This document shows positions 45,145 through 56,010 of a stretch of 64,000 bases of DNA, piece after piece. A program made the translations under genes and the position numbers. The DNA is from Orientallactaga sibirica. Its lineage: Eukaryota > Chordata > Mammalia > Rodentia > Dipodidae. The notes below the pieces were generated by a model. The model was not told the DNA's origin and searched no databases. It saw nothing but the letters and a program-made list of their open reading frames with translations. Every line of letters starts with the position of its first letter. Position 1 is the first letter of the stretch. The DNA lies in the NCBI GenBank assembly GCA_036365145.1, contig JAEOAD010002859.1:1-64000 (forward strand), in the 5' to 3' direction.

Positions 45145-47426
45145 TTAATAATGCCTTTTTAGTTGGTCATGTGGGGGTAGAGATTCCCCCTTTTGTTTTT
45201 GTAATTGAGATTTGAGAGTTTGATGATATCTTTCCACGATGGCTTGGCCCCTTGGGTTATATGGGATGCCTGTGGAAAGTGAGATTTTCCAGGTTTGGAG
45301 GAAATCTATAAAAGTTTTGCTTCTGAAGCAGGGACCATTATCGGTTTTGATTTGATCTGGCAATCCAAGGGTGGCAAAGCATTGAAGCATATGGCTAATA
45401 GCATGTTTAGTTTTTTCCCCAGCATGTGCTGATGCCCAGCAAGCATGGGAGAAAGTATCAACTGAGAGAAAAATATACTTAAGTTTTCCAAATGGAGAAT
45501 AGTGAGTAACATCAATCTGCCAAAGGTGATTAGGGCGTAGTCCTCGAGGATTGGCTCCTGTAGTTTGAAGTGGAGGTACCTGGAAGAAAGGCTGACAGGA
45601 TTTGCAAGTTCGGACAATTTTTTTAAGGTCCTTGACTGGCACATGGGGATATTTATGTTTAAGGCCCCTCCAATTTATATGAGTTAATAAGTGGAAGTGT
45701 GTAGCTTCTGAGACTGTATTACATTGAGGCTGAGAGGCCAGTTTGTCAGCCAAATTGTTTCCTTTAGAGAGGAATCCTGGTAAATTTTGATGGCCTCTGA
45801 GATGTTGAAGAAAAATGGGGTTAATTCTTTGTTTAAGTAGGGAGCGGGCTTGAATCATTAATGGGGTTATAATATTGGAGTCCAGTCTAATATGGGCCTC
45901 AATTAGGTTGGGTAACAGGTTAACAACATAAAGGCTGTCAGAAAATAAGTTAAATGGCTCCTGAATAGTGTCCAAAGCCAAAACGACAGCAAATAGTTCT
46001 TTAAATTGTGCTGATCCTGTGACCTCATGGGAGATAGACTTTATGGGTATAGACTTTTCTCCCCTCCTTAAGGGAGGGTAAACAACTAGGAAGCTCCCAA
46101 GCGCCCCCATCAGTGAATACGGTAAGGAAATCAGGGTTGGGTTTAGATAAAAAAAGTCTGGGGGGTCTCCATTCCAACCTAGAGAAGGAGCTCATCCATT
46201 TATAAGGACCATAGTGACAATCAATTATACCCAGAAACCCCTCGAGGGCCATAGCAACCCTGTTGTTATTTCTCTGAAGCCAATTGAAGTCTGTTACCTT
46301 AAAGGGGGTGACAATGACATGAGGCTCCGTGCCAAACAATCGGACAGAGGTGTCCCTGCCCTTTATAATGCAGTCTGCAATCTGGTTAGTTATAGAGTAA
46401 ACTCTGGGGACTCCACCAAGGGAGAGGTGAATCCATTGGATGGGTTCTCCTTCCTGGGCCAACAGCGCAGTGCATAATGTTTCTCCAGAGAAAATACAGA
46501 GGGAGATAGGTAAGTTAGGATCAAACCTCTTTAGGACAGCAGCATCAATGGCCCGTTGTACCTTATGTAGAATTTGTTCATGATGAGGGGGCAAGGTTAT
46601 CTGAGAGGAGAGAGTAAGACCCTTTAAGAGGTCAAATAAAGGGGACAGTTCCTCAGTAGTTATGGGTATCCAGGGCCTCATCCAATTAATTTCTCCCAGC
46701 ACCTTTTGGAGTTGAGGCAAAGTATAGGATTTTTGAATATGGAGCTGGGGTTTGACAGGAGAAACAGTATCAAGAGATAACCTGGAGCCCAAAATCTTGA
46801 AGGGAGAGGCAGTCTGTACCTTTTCTGGAGCCACTTTAAAATCATTGGCCTGTAAAATGGCAAGGCATTTAGCAGTAAGGTCTTGGAGATCAGATGGGTT
46901 GAATGACCTAAAATAATATCATCCATATAAATGTAGAATAAAATGTTAGGATGATTAATCAAGGAAGAAAAGATATGAGACATGTAATATTGACAAATGG
47001 GGGGGCTGTTAGCCATGCCTTGAGGTAAGACGGTCCATTCAAACCTTAGGTCTGGTCCATGAAAGTTTGTTGAGGGTATGGAGAATGCAAATTTTTCTAT
47101 ATCATCTGGATGTAATGGAATAGAGAAAAACAATCTTTAATATCGATAATGGTTAAGTAATGGGTGTTGGGAATGGCTGGAATCCAAGGGAGCCCTCTCT
47201 GGGGGGTCCCAAAAGCTATCATTCTCTCATTTATTTTTCTCAAATCATGTAAAAGTCTCCAAGAGCCATTAGGCTTCTTTATAATAAAAACCGGAGAGTT
47301 CCAAGGACTTGTTGAAGGTCGCACATGTCCTGAAGCCAATTGTTGTTTAACGAGTATATGAAGTTGTTTTAGTTTAGGGGTAGGTATAGGCCACTGCTCG
47401 ACCCATACGGGTCCCCAGGCACCCAT
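45145..47426 (-). pseudogene. pol: ERV pol: reverse transcriptase, RNase H, integrase (frame-broken)
   Basis: RT begins at 47,426 (palm and fingers through IIDIKDCF), shifts frame near 47,125, and continues at 47,133-46,678 with LPQGM and YMDD. It shifts again to 46,834-46,025 (thumb, connection and the start of RNase H, FTDGGA). The last frame, 46,110-45,145, has the remaining RNase H acidic residues (KELFA, DSLYV, NNLADKLA). Integrase follows, with an HLLTH...CKSC zinc site and a D, D-35-E core. It breaks at an A-run near 45,158 where the left-arm copy is one base longer. The C-terminal domain continues to about 44,880. Confidence 0.9.
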
Positions 47427-47460
47427 TGAATCTTAGGAACTGGGGGGTGAGCAGTGGCCC

Positions 47461-47922
47461 TTAGGATTGGGGGTGAACCTGAGAATGTTTTTGTTTAATT
47501 TTTTCAAAATGAGGATCATCTCTATAGTTAGGATGGTAGGTCCTTCCTTCCTTAAACTGTTTATTTTCTTTCTGGTCAAGTCTATCTTCACAGAAAGCCC
47601 TATGATTAGTAGTAATATAAGCCTCAGCTTCCCCAAGTATATCCTGGCCTAGGAGGTTGGCTGTTAGGCCTGACACCACTAGAGGGCGCACCTCCCCACT
47701 ATTATTGTCAGGGTCAATCCAGGTCTGCCAGTTAGCAGTTTCCCATGACGTAGATTGTCCGCCCACACCCAGTAGGGGTGGACCCGGGACTAACTGCCAG
47801 GAGGGAGGGACCTCCTCTTTTCTTATCACAGTACGGTCAGCCCCAGTGTCGATGAGAAATTTGAAAGTTTTTCCACCGACTGTTAGGTTCATTTTTGGTC
47901 TAAGTCCGGGTGTCAAAGGCAC
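47461..47922 (-). CDS. pro: ERV aspartic protease
   Basis: A 150-residue open frame with the catalytic DTGADRTV motif at about residues 25-32. A flap-like G-rich segment (LGVGGQ) and the LLGQDIL motif near residue 90 match a retropepsin fold. The tail after residue 110 is charged. No dUTPase domain is seen upstream, unlike many betaretroviruses. The upstream boundary is set by the frame and not by a start codon, because pro is expressed as a Gag-Pro fusion in this class. Confidence 0.85.
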   Translation of the reverse strand: MPLTPGLRPKMNLTVGGKTFKFLIDTGADRTVIRKEEVPPSWQLVPGPPLLGVGGQSTSWETANWQTWIDPDNNSGEVRPLVVSGLTANLLGQDILGEAEAYITTNHRAFCEDRLDQKENKQFKEGRTYHPNYRDDPHFEKIKQKHSQVHPQS

Positions 47923-47956
47923 AGTCCAGTGTGTTTTGATTACCTTTTCCCCTTAT

Positions 47957-49519
47957 TTAACGGGGCTGGGGATAGCCCCTGGGGAAGTTTAAAGGTTCAC
48001 CATGAAGGCTAAACTTGGATTTGCAATCTCTGGCCCAGTGAAGTCCCTTTTTGCATCGAGGACATGGCGTGCGGGGCAAGTTAGGGGTTGAGGGAGTTAT
48101 TGGGGTGCTTTTCCTATTGGGGCATTCCTTTTTAAAATGACCCTCTTTGCCGCACCCAAAGCAAGATTGTCCCCTCCCCCCTGAGACCTGTTGGAGTGCA
48201 CATTCTAGTGCAGCCATGTCCTCACGGCGAGAAGCCTGTAAGGCTGATGTCATAACTTTGATCTGATGAGAGGGGGACCCTACATCTTGGGTGGCTACAA
48301 CCCATCTACTCATAGAGCGGTCCTTGAGTCCAGCGCCCAGGCCAACTTATGATCGCCTGTCATGCCTTCCCAGACCAGCATTTTTGCAAATTGGTCTCGC
48401 AGGGGGCCAGGGGAACTTTCTTTGTAGGCTTTTTCGACTCTCTCTATGAAAGTGGCCAAATCCTCACCGGACTTTTGGGTGACTCCTGTAATGGGGGTTC
48501 AGAGGGGCCCTCCTCTAACTTTTTCCATGCAGCCATTCCCAAAGCCCGTACTTGATCTCGATATGGATCAGGAATGGCAGCCTGCTGAAGACCGGTAGAG
48601 AACTGGTCAGCAGTGCCCGAGAGCATTCCAAAGGTGATTGGTACTGGGGCTGAGCGACTTGGTTTCGCTCAGCTTGAAGGTGACACTCATCCTGAAAAAA
48701 AAGCACACCATTTTATGTACTGCGAGCCAGAGAGAACAGCTTTAGCAAGGTTCTTCCAATCTTGAGTGGTACAATGATAATGAACTAAACCCTGAAGGAT
48801 GGTCTCTGCCCAGGGGAGTTAGGCCCGTCCTCTGAGACAGCCTTTTAAGATCTTTTAAATTGTGAGCTTCCCAAGGATACCAGGCTGCAGGGCGGTTACC
48901 GTCAGGATTAACGTTAACAGGGAAGAGATCGACTATTCTTCCCCGGGGCCGCCCTCCCCATGGTAGGGCGGAGGGGCAGAGGCGCTCAGAAATGGATTAG
49001 TAGGGGATCTGAGGCGATGGACCTTTAGAGGGCTGAGGGGCACTCTCAAAAGGATTTAGGGGTGAATCTGAGGACTCAGGCTGGGCCGAGGGGCTGAGAT
49101 TGCTCTCTGTCCCTTCCTGGGTCAGGGTGTCGCCTTTCGACCTCGGAGGCTGAGGTGGAAAACAGCCCTTTAAGGCCAACACAGCCGGGAGGGCCTCCAA
49201 AGGGTGGATCTCCTTTTTCTATCTGAGCTTTTTTTATCAGATCTTCAATTTTATCCCAGGTGTCCCAGTCAAAAAGATTACTCTCCGGCAACCAGGGAGC
49301 AATCTTGAGTAAACAGCCCCATATCTGGAGGGCCTGATTATCAGATAGATTAAGGCCTTTACTTTTGAGTAGAATCTGTAGTGACCCTAAGGCAGGATTT
49401 AGCTTAGATAAGGATTGTCCCATGTTATAAAGTTGAGGGAAGAGTATCTTTAACATCAGGGTAACAGTAATGCATAAGAATACAACACAAGCACAAGGTC
49501 CCAAAAAGTAGCTAAACAT
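47957..49519 (-). pseudogene. gag: ERV gag (frame-broken)
   Basis: The N-terminal frame 49,519-49,076 starts with a hydrophobic segment (residues 7-23) that looks like a signal or membrane anchor. A MGQSLSK motif follows at residue 33 (ATG 49,423), the form of an N-myristoylation signal. Then comes an amphipathic matrix-like region. A proline-rich part continues in another frame (49,200-48,997) and capsid-like pieces lie at 48,706-48,444. Nucleocapsid is open at 48,313-47,957 with two CX2CX4HX4C knuckles (CFGCGKEGHFKKEC, CPRCKKGLHWARDC). At least three frame changes separate these parts as sequenced. Gag assembles the particle, and the hydrophobic start suggests ER targeting as in IAPs. Confidence 0.85.
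47987..47993 (-). other. Slippery heptamer TTTAAAC at the gag-pro boundary
   Basis: T TTA AAC lies in phase with the nucleocapsid codons (CCT TTA AAC), ten codons before the gag stop. This matches the X XXY YYZ rule for -1 ribosomal frameshifting. As sequenced, the -1 frame meets a stop shortly after, and pro lies in the third frame. Either the site is no longer functional or one base is missing from a nearby G or A run. Confidence 0.5.
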
Positions 49520-50193
49520 GTTGTAGAATTTTTCTAAGATGGCGCCCCCACTCCAATGAGGGGGCAGGACACTTTGAGAGTTCTCCAGGTTTGCCCACGT
49601 GGTGAGCCTCCTCTAGGTTTGTCCACGTGGTGAGTTTTCTTTTTAGGTCTACCCACGTGGTGAGTTTCTTTTTTAGGTTTGTCCACGTAGTGAGTCTCTA
49701 CCCACGTGGTGAGTTTCGTTTTTAGGTCTGCCCACGTGGTGTTTCTAAGATGGCGCCCCCATTCAAATCGGGGCAGGACAAAAATGGCGGCACCGCAGAA
49801 GCAGTCTGTCGGAAACCCAAAAATGAGAGGAAAGAGAAAAGAACAAGAAATGTTGAAGTTTGGGACGGAGTTTTTTTATTTAAATGAGGAGGCAAAGCGT
49901 TTAAAGTCTCCTTTAGGTCTGTCCACGTGGTGTGTCCGCCATGAACGTACTCGTTTAGAAATGGCGGCAAACCGGAAATGGAAGGAAAGAGAAAGGAAGT
50001 TGAAGTAAGCACAGATTATAGAAGTAAAGGTTAGAATATTAAATATGAAGATTACCTCATTACTTATGAGGATACACCCGTCAGCAGTCCGATTAGCTCG
50101 TCAGCTTAATGTTGAATTTTTCCTTCGTCACGTCAGCAGTCCGTAGTCCGTTTTGAATCCTCATACGTCCTCACATGGGGCAGTAGTTGCTGT
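49520..50193 (-). promoter_or_regulatory. ERV leader with E-box tandem repeat and GGCGCCATCTT motifs
   Basis: Six perfect CACGTG sites (49,596; 49,624; 49,654; 49,703; 49,733; 49,924) and one CACGTA (49,684) recur in 'gtcca/cccacgtggtgagt' units, mostly about 30 bp apart. Two copies of 'ttctaagatggcgccccca' (49,529-49,547 and 49,741-49,759) resemble YY1 sites. Binding is inferred from motif knowledge only. Confidence 0.7.
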
Positions 50194-50212
50194 GCCCCAC
50201 GTCTGGGCGCCA
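50194..50212 (-). promoter_or_regulatory. ERV primer-binding site, tRNA-Lys type
   Basis: TGGCGCCCAGACGTGGGGC, three bases after the LTR end. TGGCGCCC is the shared 3' end complement of Lys tRNAs. One extra base compared with the usual Lys-1,2 site could be a real change or a sequence error. Confidence 0.75.
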
Positions 50213-50215
50213 AAA

Positions 50216-50678
50216 TGCCGGGCTTTTTCCCTCACCACCGGCAGGTAGAGCAAGAGAGAGAGAGCCGGGCCAGCCGTTTCTCTCTTGAGGCTGAGCGAGA
50301 AGACAGGTGTCGGCAACTCAAACCTCCCAAATCACCGGGAAAGAAAACCACATTGAGTCGCGGAGAAACGTCTAAAAAGCGAAACTCGTCGTTTATTGTC
50401 AGGGGAGATATTTATGTACTTTGAGGAAGGGGGTGGGAAGAGGGGATGAGAGAAAGGTATAAGGGCCAATATACTTTGAGGAAGGGGGCGGGAAAAGGGG
50501 ATGAGAGAAAGGTATAAGGGCCAACAGTATTTCATCACGTCAGCAGCAGCTGGGTGGAGGCAGTTTCAGCTTAGGTGCTGAGTCAAGGGCAGGTACTCAG
50601 GCTCGACTAGGCCTTACCGGGAATAGGCCAAGATTGGCTGGGCTAACCACTCGGCTTCACACCGGGCAGAGCCCAACA
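50216..50678 (-). repeat. ERV 5' LTR
   Basis: 463 bp, TGTTGGGCTCTGCC to GCCCGGCA. It contains a 55 bp direct duplication (50,417-50,526) in the presumed U3 and an AATAAA signal (50,392-50,397). The duplicated unit holds 'ggaagggggtgggaagagggg'. Just outside is palindrome-arm sequence ('agccaccctcctgtcagg'). Confidence 0.93.
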
Positions 50679-50866
50679 AGCCACCCTCCTGTCAGGAATG
50701 GTGGATGGCTCTGCCCCTCCATTCCCAGTCAGGTGGAACAGCCCATGACACCACAGTGCTGCAGCTATACCAGAGCACTGGGGAAATTGTAAACTTAAAG
50801 GCAGGGAGGCGCAAATGGTGAAGAGGCAGTAGCACAGTTCATTTTCCTGATCCTCTGTCTGGTGAG
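50679..50866. other. Arm sequence holding the decayed promoter copy (right)
   Basis: Counterpart of 9,238-9,430. The CRE-equivalent is changed to TGACACCA and the TATA-equivalent reads 'ttgtaaactt'. Confidence 0.5.
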
Positions 50867-50925
50867 ATGGTGGTGGAGGAAGTGACCATGGTGATCTGCT
50901 TGCAAGTCAGACCTCTCCGCATGAG
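50867..50925 (+). pseudogene. Decayed tandem copy of the first exon (right)
   Basis: ATG with 19 codons and two bases, then a GTAGG donor, the same length as the left copy 9,179-9,237. It is homologous to the CpG-rich exon at 43,129-43,167 but strongly diverged. Confidence 0.5.
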
Positions 50926-52370
50926 GTAGGAGAGTCAGGCCACATGGACTCCCTGGAGGCACTGTGAGGAACCCTGGTAATGATAGGCCTGGCTTCAGAC
51001 CAAAGCCAGCGTGCCACCCACAAGTGTTTTCTCCTCTCCATGCCGATTTTCTAATCTCAGTGTGGTGTGCTTACAGACATTGCCTTCATTTTCCTGTGTA
51101 TATGGAGAGAAAGTGAAAACCGACAGTGTTCGGTACTTAATACTAGAAGGAAAAGCAGGAAGGAGAATTAAGTGAGGTCTTGGCTTTACTAGCCTCTGGC
51201 CTTAACCCAAAATTTTAAAAGCCTTTGGGGTGTGAGAAACAAATATCCAACAATACTGAATGTGATTAATTAAACTGAGAATGTCCTAAGTTCAATAAAC
51301 TCACTGTAATTTGGGAGAAGGTGTTTACCTAAGGCACCATGGTAGGCAGGTAGAGATTGTTACAGAGTCACTAGACCTGTGAAGAAATGACACCTTGGGA
51401 GAGGCAGGCTGGTGTCAGGAAAACCCTGACACTTCATGACTAGGTTAGTTACTGAATGGAAAGGAAGCTCAGAGTATTCCAGGAACAGAGATGACTAACC
51501 TGTTATTTGGATGAGATCTTCAGATTGGTTGGTTAATGTGATACTTAGTGTGTATATAGGAATTTAGAAGATGCCATTAAAGAGAGAAGTGATGTGATTC
51601 AAGTATCTTCTGTGTGAATTAGCATGTGCATATCTTCTGTGTGAATTAGCATGTGCATGCCCCAGAGTACATGTGGAGGTCTGAGGACAACTTCCACTTT
51701 GCTTGACACAGGGTTTCACTTGTTTTACTGGGTGTGCTGTCTGTCTGTTTTATCTGCTTCATGGGCACCATTCTTGCTGACCTGCAAGCTTCTGGGTTCT
51801 CCTGCCTCCACTTCTCATTGACTTGGAGTGGGTATGCTGTGTGCACGTGCCTTTATGTGGATGGTGGGGAATTGAACAGGAGCTGTAAAGTTTGCAAGGA
51901 AATGCCTTTAACAATCTCCTTAGATCCTTCATTTGATATGTGGATGTGTGAGATGTACTGACCTTCCTGAAATGGCACATATCAAACCTCCCTGAACAAG
52001 GATGTTTTCTGTGATATAGTAAACAAGGTGGCCTGAATCATGCAGCCCAAATATGAGGCAACAGGCAGGGTGCCCTAGGACCTACATGAAGATCATATGT
52101 ATGATGTGGCATCCAGCCCCCTGGAGAGGAGAAAGGAGACAGTCGGTGGGTAGAGCTCCAAAGATAAACAAACCCATCACCCCATTTCTCACAGTGAGGA
52201 CATCCTGAGAAGCTGGGCCCTGGGTTTATACTCTTGAGATGGCACTCTGAGTTAGCAATAGGATCTGCAAAGACAAGACTAGGACATGGAGTGTGTGGAA
52301 TTCAGACCACCAGGATAGAAGTAGGTGGGTGTGGGCTTCCTTATAGGGAGGAGAGGCACATGCCTTGTGC
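50926..52370. other. Right-arm sequence without gene; SINE remnant at ~51,600-51,990
   Basis: Counterpart of 7,740-9,178. A 30 bp direct duplication ('tcttctgtgtgaattagcatgtgcat') occurs at 51,607-51,659 on the right only. Confidence 0.5.
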
Positions 52371-52373
52371 AGG

Positions 52374-52559
52374 ATGAGTGACCATTCTCAACCCACCTTC
52401 CCCATTCTGGAAATTGGTGCTGGGTTGGTTCTCAGAACTGTGTCTGGTCATCATGGTGATGGGGAGGAAGGAGTAACCAGGTGGAGAAGCAGGGAGCCAA
52501 GCTCACACTGCCTGGGAAGCAGGGACAATGCTCAGGGCTCTGATGCATCTATCTCTTGA
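52374..52559 (+). CDS. Candidate downstream exon or small ORF, unknown product (right copy)
   Basis: Identical 61-codon frame to 7,553-7,738, on the same strand as first exon 43,129-43,167 but about 9 kb downstream because of the ERV. See the left copy for reasoning and doubts. Confidence 0.25.
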   Translation: MSDHSQPTFPILEIGAGLVLRTVSGHHGDGEEGVTRWRSREPSSHCLGSRDNAQGSDASIS

Positions 52560-53738
52560 GGGTCTAATGCATGAGACATTGGCTTTGTGTATGAAGTCTG
52601 TGTTCCATCATTTCCCTCTCACCCCACTGACTGGTGACTTCAGAATCTCCTGACTTTTCTTCCCACAACTGTCATCTGTACCAGTCACTGTGTGTTTCTG
52701 AAACCAGAATTCAGTCCTTGATACTTGTACTTTCAGAGGCAAGTGAGCAAAGACAGGAATTCAACCTTAAATCTGTGCTGTATTGAGAGAGCTGGAAATT
52801 TGGGATAAGAAAGGATTCTTAGAGATATCTTATATTTCATCTATAGCTAACAGTCAATATAGGAGGGGAAAGAAAGGCAATCATTTCAAATTTTTTTATT
52901 TGTTGAGTAATTAGTCATGACTCTGAGGATTTAAGGTGTTAATGGTTCTCTATGTCTCCTTGTGGACTTATGGACTCTTCTCTCCATGTAGTGAGGGTTT
53001 CATATACACCAAAGCCAGTACTGTAGCTTTTTGATTCTCTCTGAATCTATGTTTAGATCAAAAGTTTATATAAAACATGTCTCTATTTTCCCTTATTATT
53101 ATTATGATGATGAGAAAGTGGGTAGTCCAACCCACTCTGAGCCCTGAAATTCTTCTACACTGTGACCTGTGTTTTCTTGCCTGTTTCATCACATTGAGGC
53201 TCGGACCTGTCTTTCGGTTGTTCACTTGGTGGCCACTTGCAATTCTCCAGCTCCTTCCCTGACAGAATTAAACCAAAGTCACAGCATGTCTCCAATTTCC
53301 ACGTAGCCCCTTTGCTTCTCCATGAACTGGTCTGGTAATACCAGAAAAATGGTACAGACTGTGTTGCTGGTGTTGATCTCAGGAGGAATGAGTTTGTTTT
53401 AACCATTCAACAATATTTTGTGATGTCAGGGGTCATTTTTTTTATTATTTAATTGAGGGTGGGGGATACAATGCTGCACCTGACCTTGTGGGTGGGTACA
53501 GGGATGTTGCTGAGCACCCTGCAGTTTGCATGTCATTTTCAAAAGTAAGTCTGTCTGACTCAAACTGTCAGTAGGGCTATGAGAATGTCAAGTGCACTGG
53601 TATGGACATGTGAAAGAACCTGAAACTCTCAGGGGACAATATGTGCTGATATTTTCATTTTTTTAATATTGTGGTGTTCTTACCTCAAGTGCAAAATGAA
53701 TACTTTATTCTGAGACAAATCTGAGAGCTGAAGGCCTG
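52560..53738. other. Right-arm sequence without gene; empty site of the left B1
   Basis: Counterpart of 6,180-7,552. The B1 insertion site reads through near 53,630-53,660 ('cctgagagtttcagg' in reverse complement, next to an intact A-rich stretch). Confidence 0.55.
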
Positions 53739-53742
53739 GGAA

Positions 53743-54244
53743 TGTTAGGGTCTGAAAATCGCTGAAGGGAGACTCAGACTCATATAGCATGTAAAAACAT
53801 AGATCGTTTATTGTGCAGAGAAGTCCAGCATGCGGGGTCCACCATTTGCACTAGATGGTAACCCTGAGATGAGCTCTCTGGCCCTTTTAGAGACAGCTAA
53901 ACAAAGACCTGTAATATAATAAGCTAATTTGAATGATATAGTACTTGTGCACCCCTTACTGGTTATAATTCCACGTGCACAAGCTAGGGGAGGGGGGCTC
54001 TAGGGAAGGTAGTTTCCTCAGGTGGACATTTAAGTGGCCAGTAAGCATATCACATTCTTTTACTTCTGACTGCCTGAGGCCAGGAAAAGGGGAATGGCCT
54101 CAGACATCTCTGAAACCTTCCAGGAAATGACTTGGTTCTTTGTTCTGTTCTCCCAGAATTTAGTTCAGGCTTCTTGAGAAATTGAAACTTAGGCCCAGCT
54201 AGGAAATATCTTATCGAAGCCTGTTATGCTGTTGGTTTGACTCA
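53743..54244 (-). mobile_element. 502 bp solo LTR, right arm only, with GGAA target duplication
   Basis: On the minus strand it runs from TGAGTCAAACCAACAG to CAGACCCTAACA, with an AATAAA (about 53,809-53,814). It is flanked by GGAA at 53,739-53,742 and 54,245-54,248. The left arm has the empty site 'cctgttcccaggcc' (6,168-6,181). A 4 bp duplication fits class I (gammaretrovirus-like) ERVs. Confidence 0.9.
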
Positions 54245-54248
54245 GGAA

Positions 54249-55109
54249 CAGGTCTAGGTTACAACAAATATGATGTTTCAACATGCTAAAAGTTTCAGAA
54301 TTTTTGGTTCATTTCTTAAGCCTGGTCTCACTCTAGCCCTACCTGACCTGGAACTCAGTCTGTCAACCAAGATAGCCTCAAACTCACAGTGATCTTTCTA
54401 CTTTAGCCTCTTTTTGTACTGGGAGTAAAAATGTGGGCCCCCTACCTGACTCATGGAATATTTATAGTAATAGAATGAAACAGTTATAAATCTAGGCATT
54501 TTAAGTACATTCATGGAAACATCAAGGAGGAGTTTTCAAAGCAGAGAACTCTCTGCTAGAGGCCTCAGGTGTTTTGTGATGCCATCCTTAGCCTATGGGT
54601 TGGTGGAAACTAAGATGTTTGTTTGAACATTACAATAATAATTTTACCTGATAGTAATGGCAATGTTAGATCAAGTGGTGAGGTAGACTATAAGTACTAT
54701 TTATGGGACTAAAGGTAACCCAACAAAATTAGGTTATAAGCCTGTAACAGACAGCTTTCTACTACCACAGACTTTCTATACATTCAATCAGCTATGTAGT
54801 ATGGTTAACTCAGGAATTACTTTTTTTTTCTGGGAACTTGTTCATGAACCCAGAGCTTCACACATCCCAGGTAAACAATGGATCCACCACTGAGCCACAC
54901 CTCCAGCCTGGATACACCATTTCAAGGGCTGAACTAGCAAAATGTGTGTGAATAGTGAGTGTGAACAAGGCATGTGCCAAATTAATAAGGGAGCTAAGAT
55001 GGTGCTTCATAATAATAACTCAGGTTGTCTGGGCATGGTTATAGTAAAGAGGAGAGGGGACCATAGCATAAAATAGAGAATGCATGGGGAACAGATGGGG
55101 GATAGGAGG

Positions 55110-55113
<4 letters not shown>
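54249..55113. other. Right-arm sequence: old LTR-like copy and ID-like SINE
   Basis: Counterpart of 5,294-6,170. Confidence 0.5.

Positions 55114-55161
<48 letters not shown>
55114..55161. repeat. (GT)n microsatellite
   Basis: Counterpart of 5,247-5,293. Confidence 0.97.
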
Positions 55162-55162
<1 letters not shown>

Positions 55163-55769
55163 GCTAAGGATCAAACACAGGGCCTTGCACAAACCAGGCA
55201 AGTGATCTGTCAAGGGGACAAGTGTTAACAACTGCCCTGTTTCAGTTACCCTCAGAGGTGCCTCATGAGCACATACATGTTCAAACCTGCCATCCAGTGG
55301 AAAGTGCAGAGACAGCATATATGTTTCAGAGACTTCAACATGTTACTGTCTTTTGAGACCCTGGGTGTGGGTAAGGTGATCTAGAGGGAATGCAGACAAA
55401 GAAGAGACTGCAGTGAACCTGGCTTGGTGGCACATTTTATCTCATGCCTCCACCTTCCAAGTACTGAGTTCACAGGTATGTGCCATCACTCCAGGTCACT
55501 TTGAGTCCAGCCTGGGTTATGGGAGACCCTATTTCAAAATCAAAGAAAGAAAAACCACACAGAGAACAAGGAGTGTATGGAGGGCAAGGCCAGGGCAGCA
55601 GAGCCTGAGTAGGCTCCATGGAAACTGCACAGGCTCGTGAGTGCACATCCCTCTTTGCAGGCAGTTTTTCTCATCTCCTCTGGCCATTTGGACACTTCTC
55701 ATTTTCTTTCATGAAACCATCCTCTTCAACTGTTTTTTTCACTATTTTTTTCATTTTGATATTTTTTAT

Positions 55770-56010
55770 AAATATTTTATTATTTATTTATTTGAGAGAG
55801 ATATAGGGAGAAACAGAGAGAGACAGAGAGAGAGAGAGAGAGAGCTCTGGAGGGTGAGAATGGGCGACCAGGGCTTTCAGCTATGCAAACGAACTCCAGA
55901 TGCATGCACCACCTTGTGCATCTAGCTTATGTGGGTCCTGGGGAATCGAATCTGGATCCTTTGGCTTTGTGGGCAAGTGCCTTAACCACTATGCTATCCC
56001 TGTAGCCTGC
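55770..56010 (-). repeat. DIP-type SINE with GA repeat
   Basis: Counterpart of 4,380-4,615. (AG)n at 55,815-55,845. Confidence 0.85.

Larger units (their letters stand above)
43851..50678 (-). mobile_element. Env-less class II (betaretrovirus-like) endogenous provirus
   Basis: Read on the minus strand: 5' LTR, Lys-type primer site, a leader of about 0.7 kb, gag, pro, pol, a noncoding stretch of about 0.6 kb, PPT and 3' LTR. The order, two zinc knuckles, YMDD reverse transcriptase and D-35-E integrase identify a class II element. Only about 0.6 kb separates pol from the PPT, so env is absent, as in IAP-type elements. The left arm lacks it at the matching site (about 9,470-9,520). The LTRs differ mainly in homopolymer lengths, suggesting a recent insertion. 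It lies antisense to exon 43,129-43,167. Confidence 0.93.
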
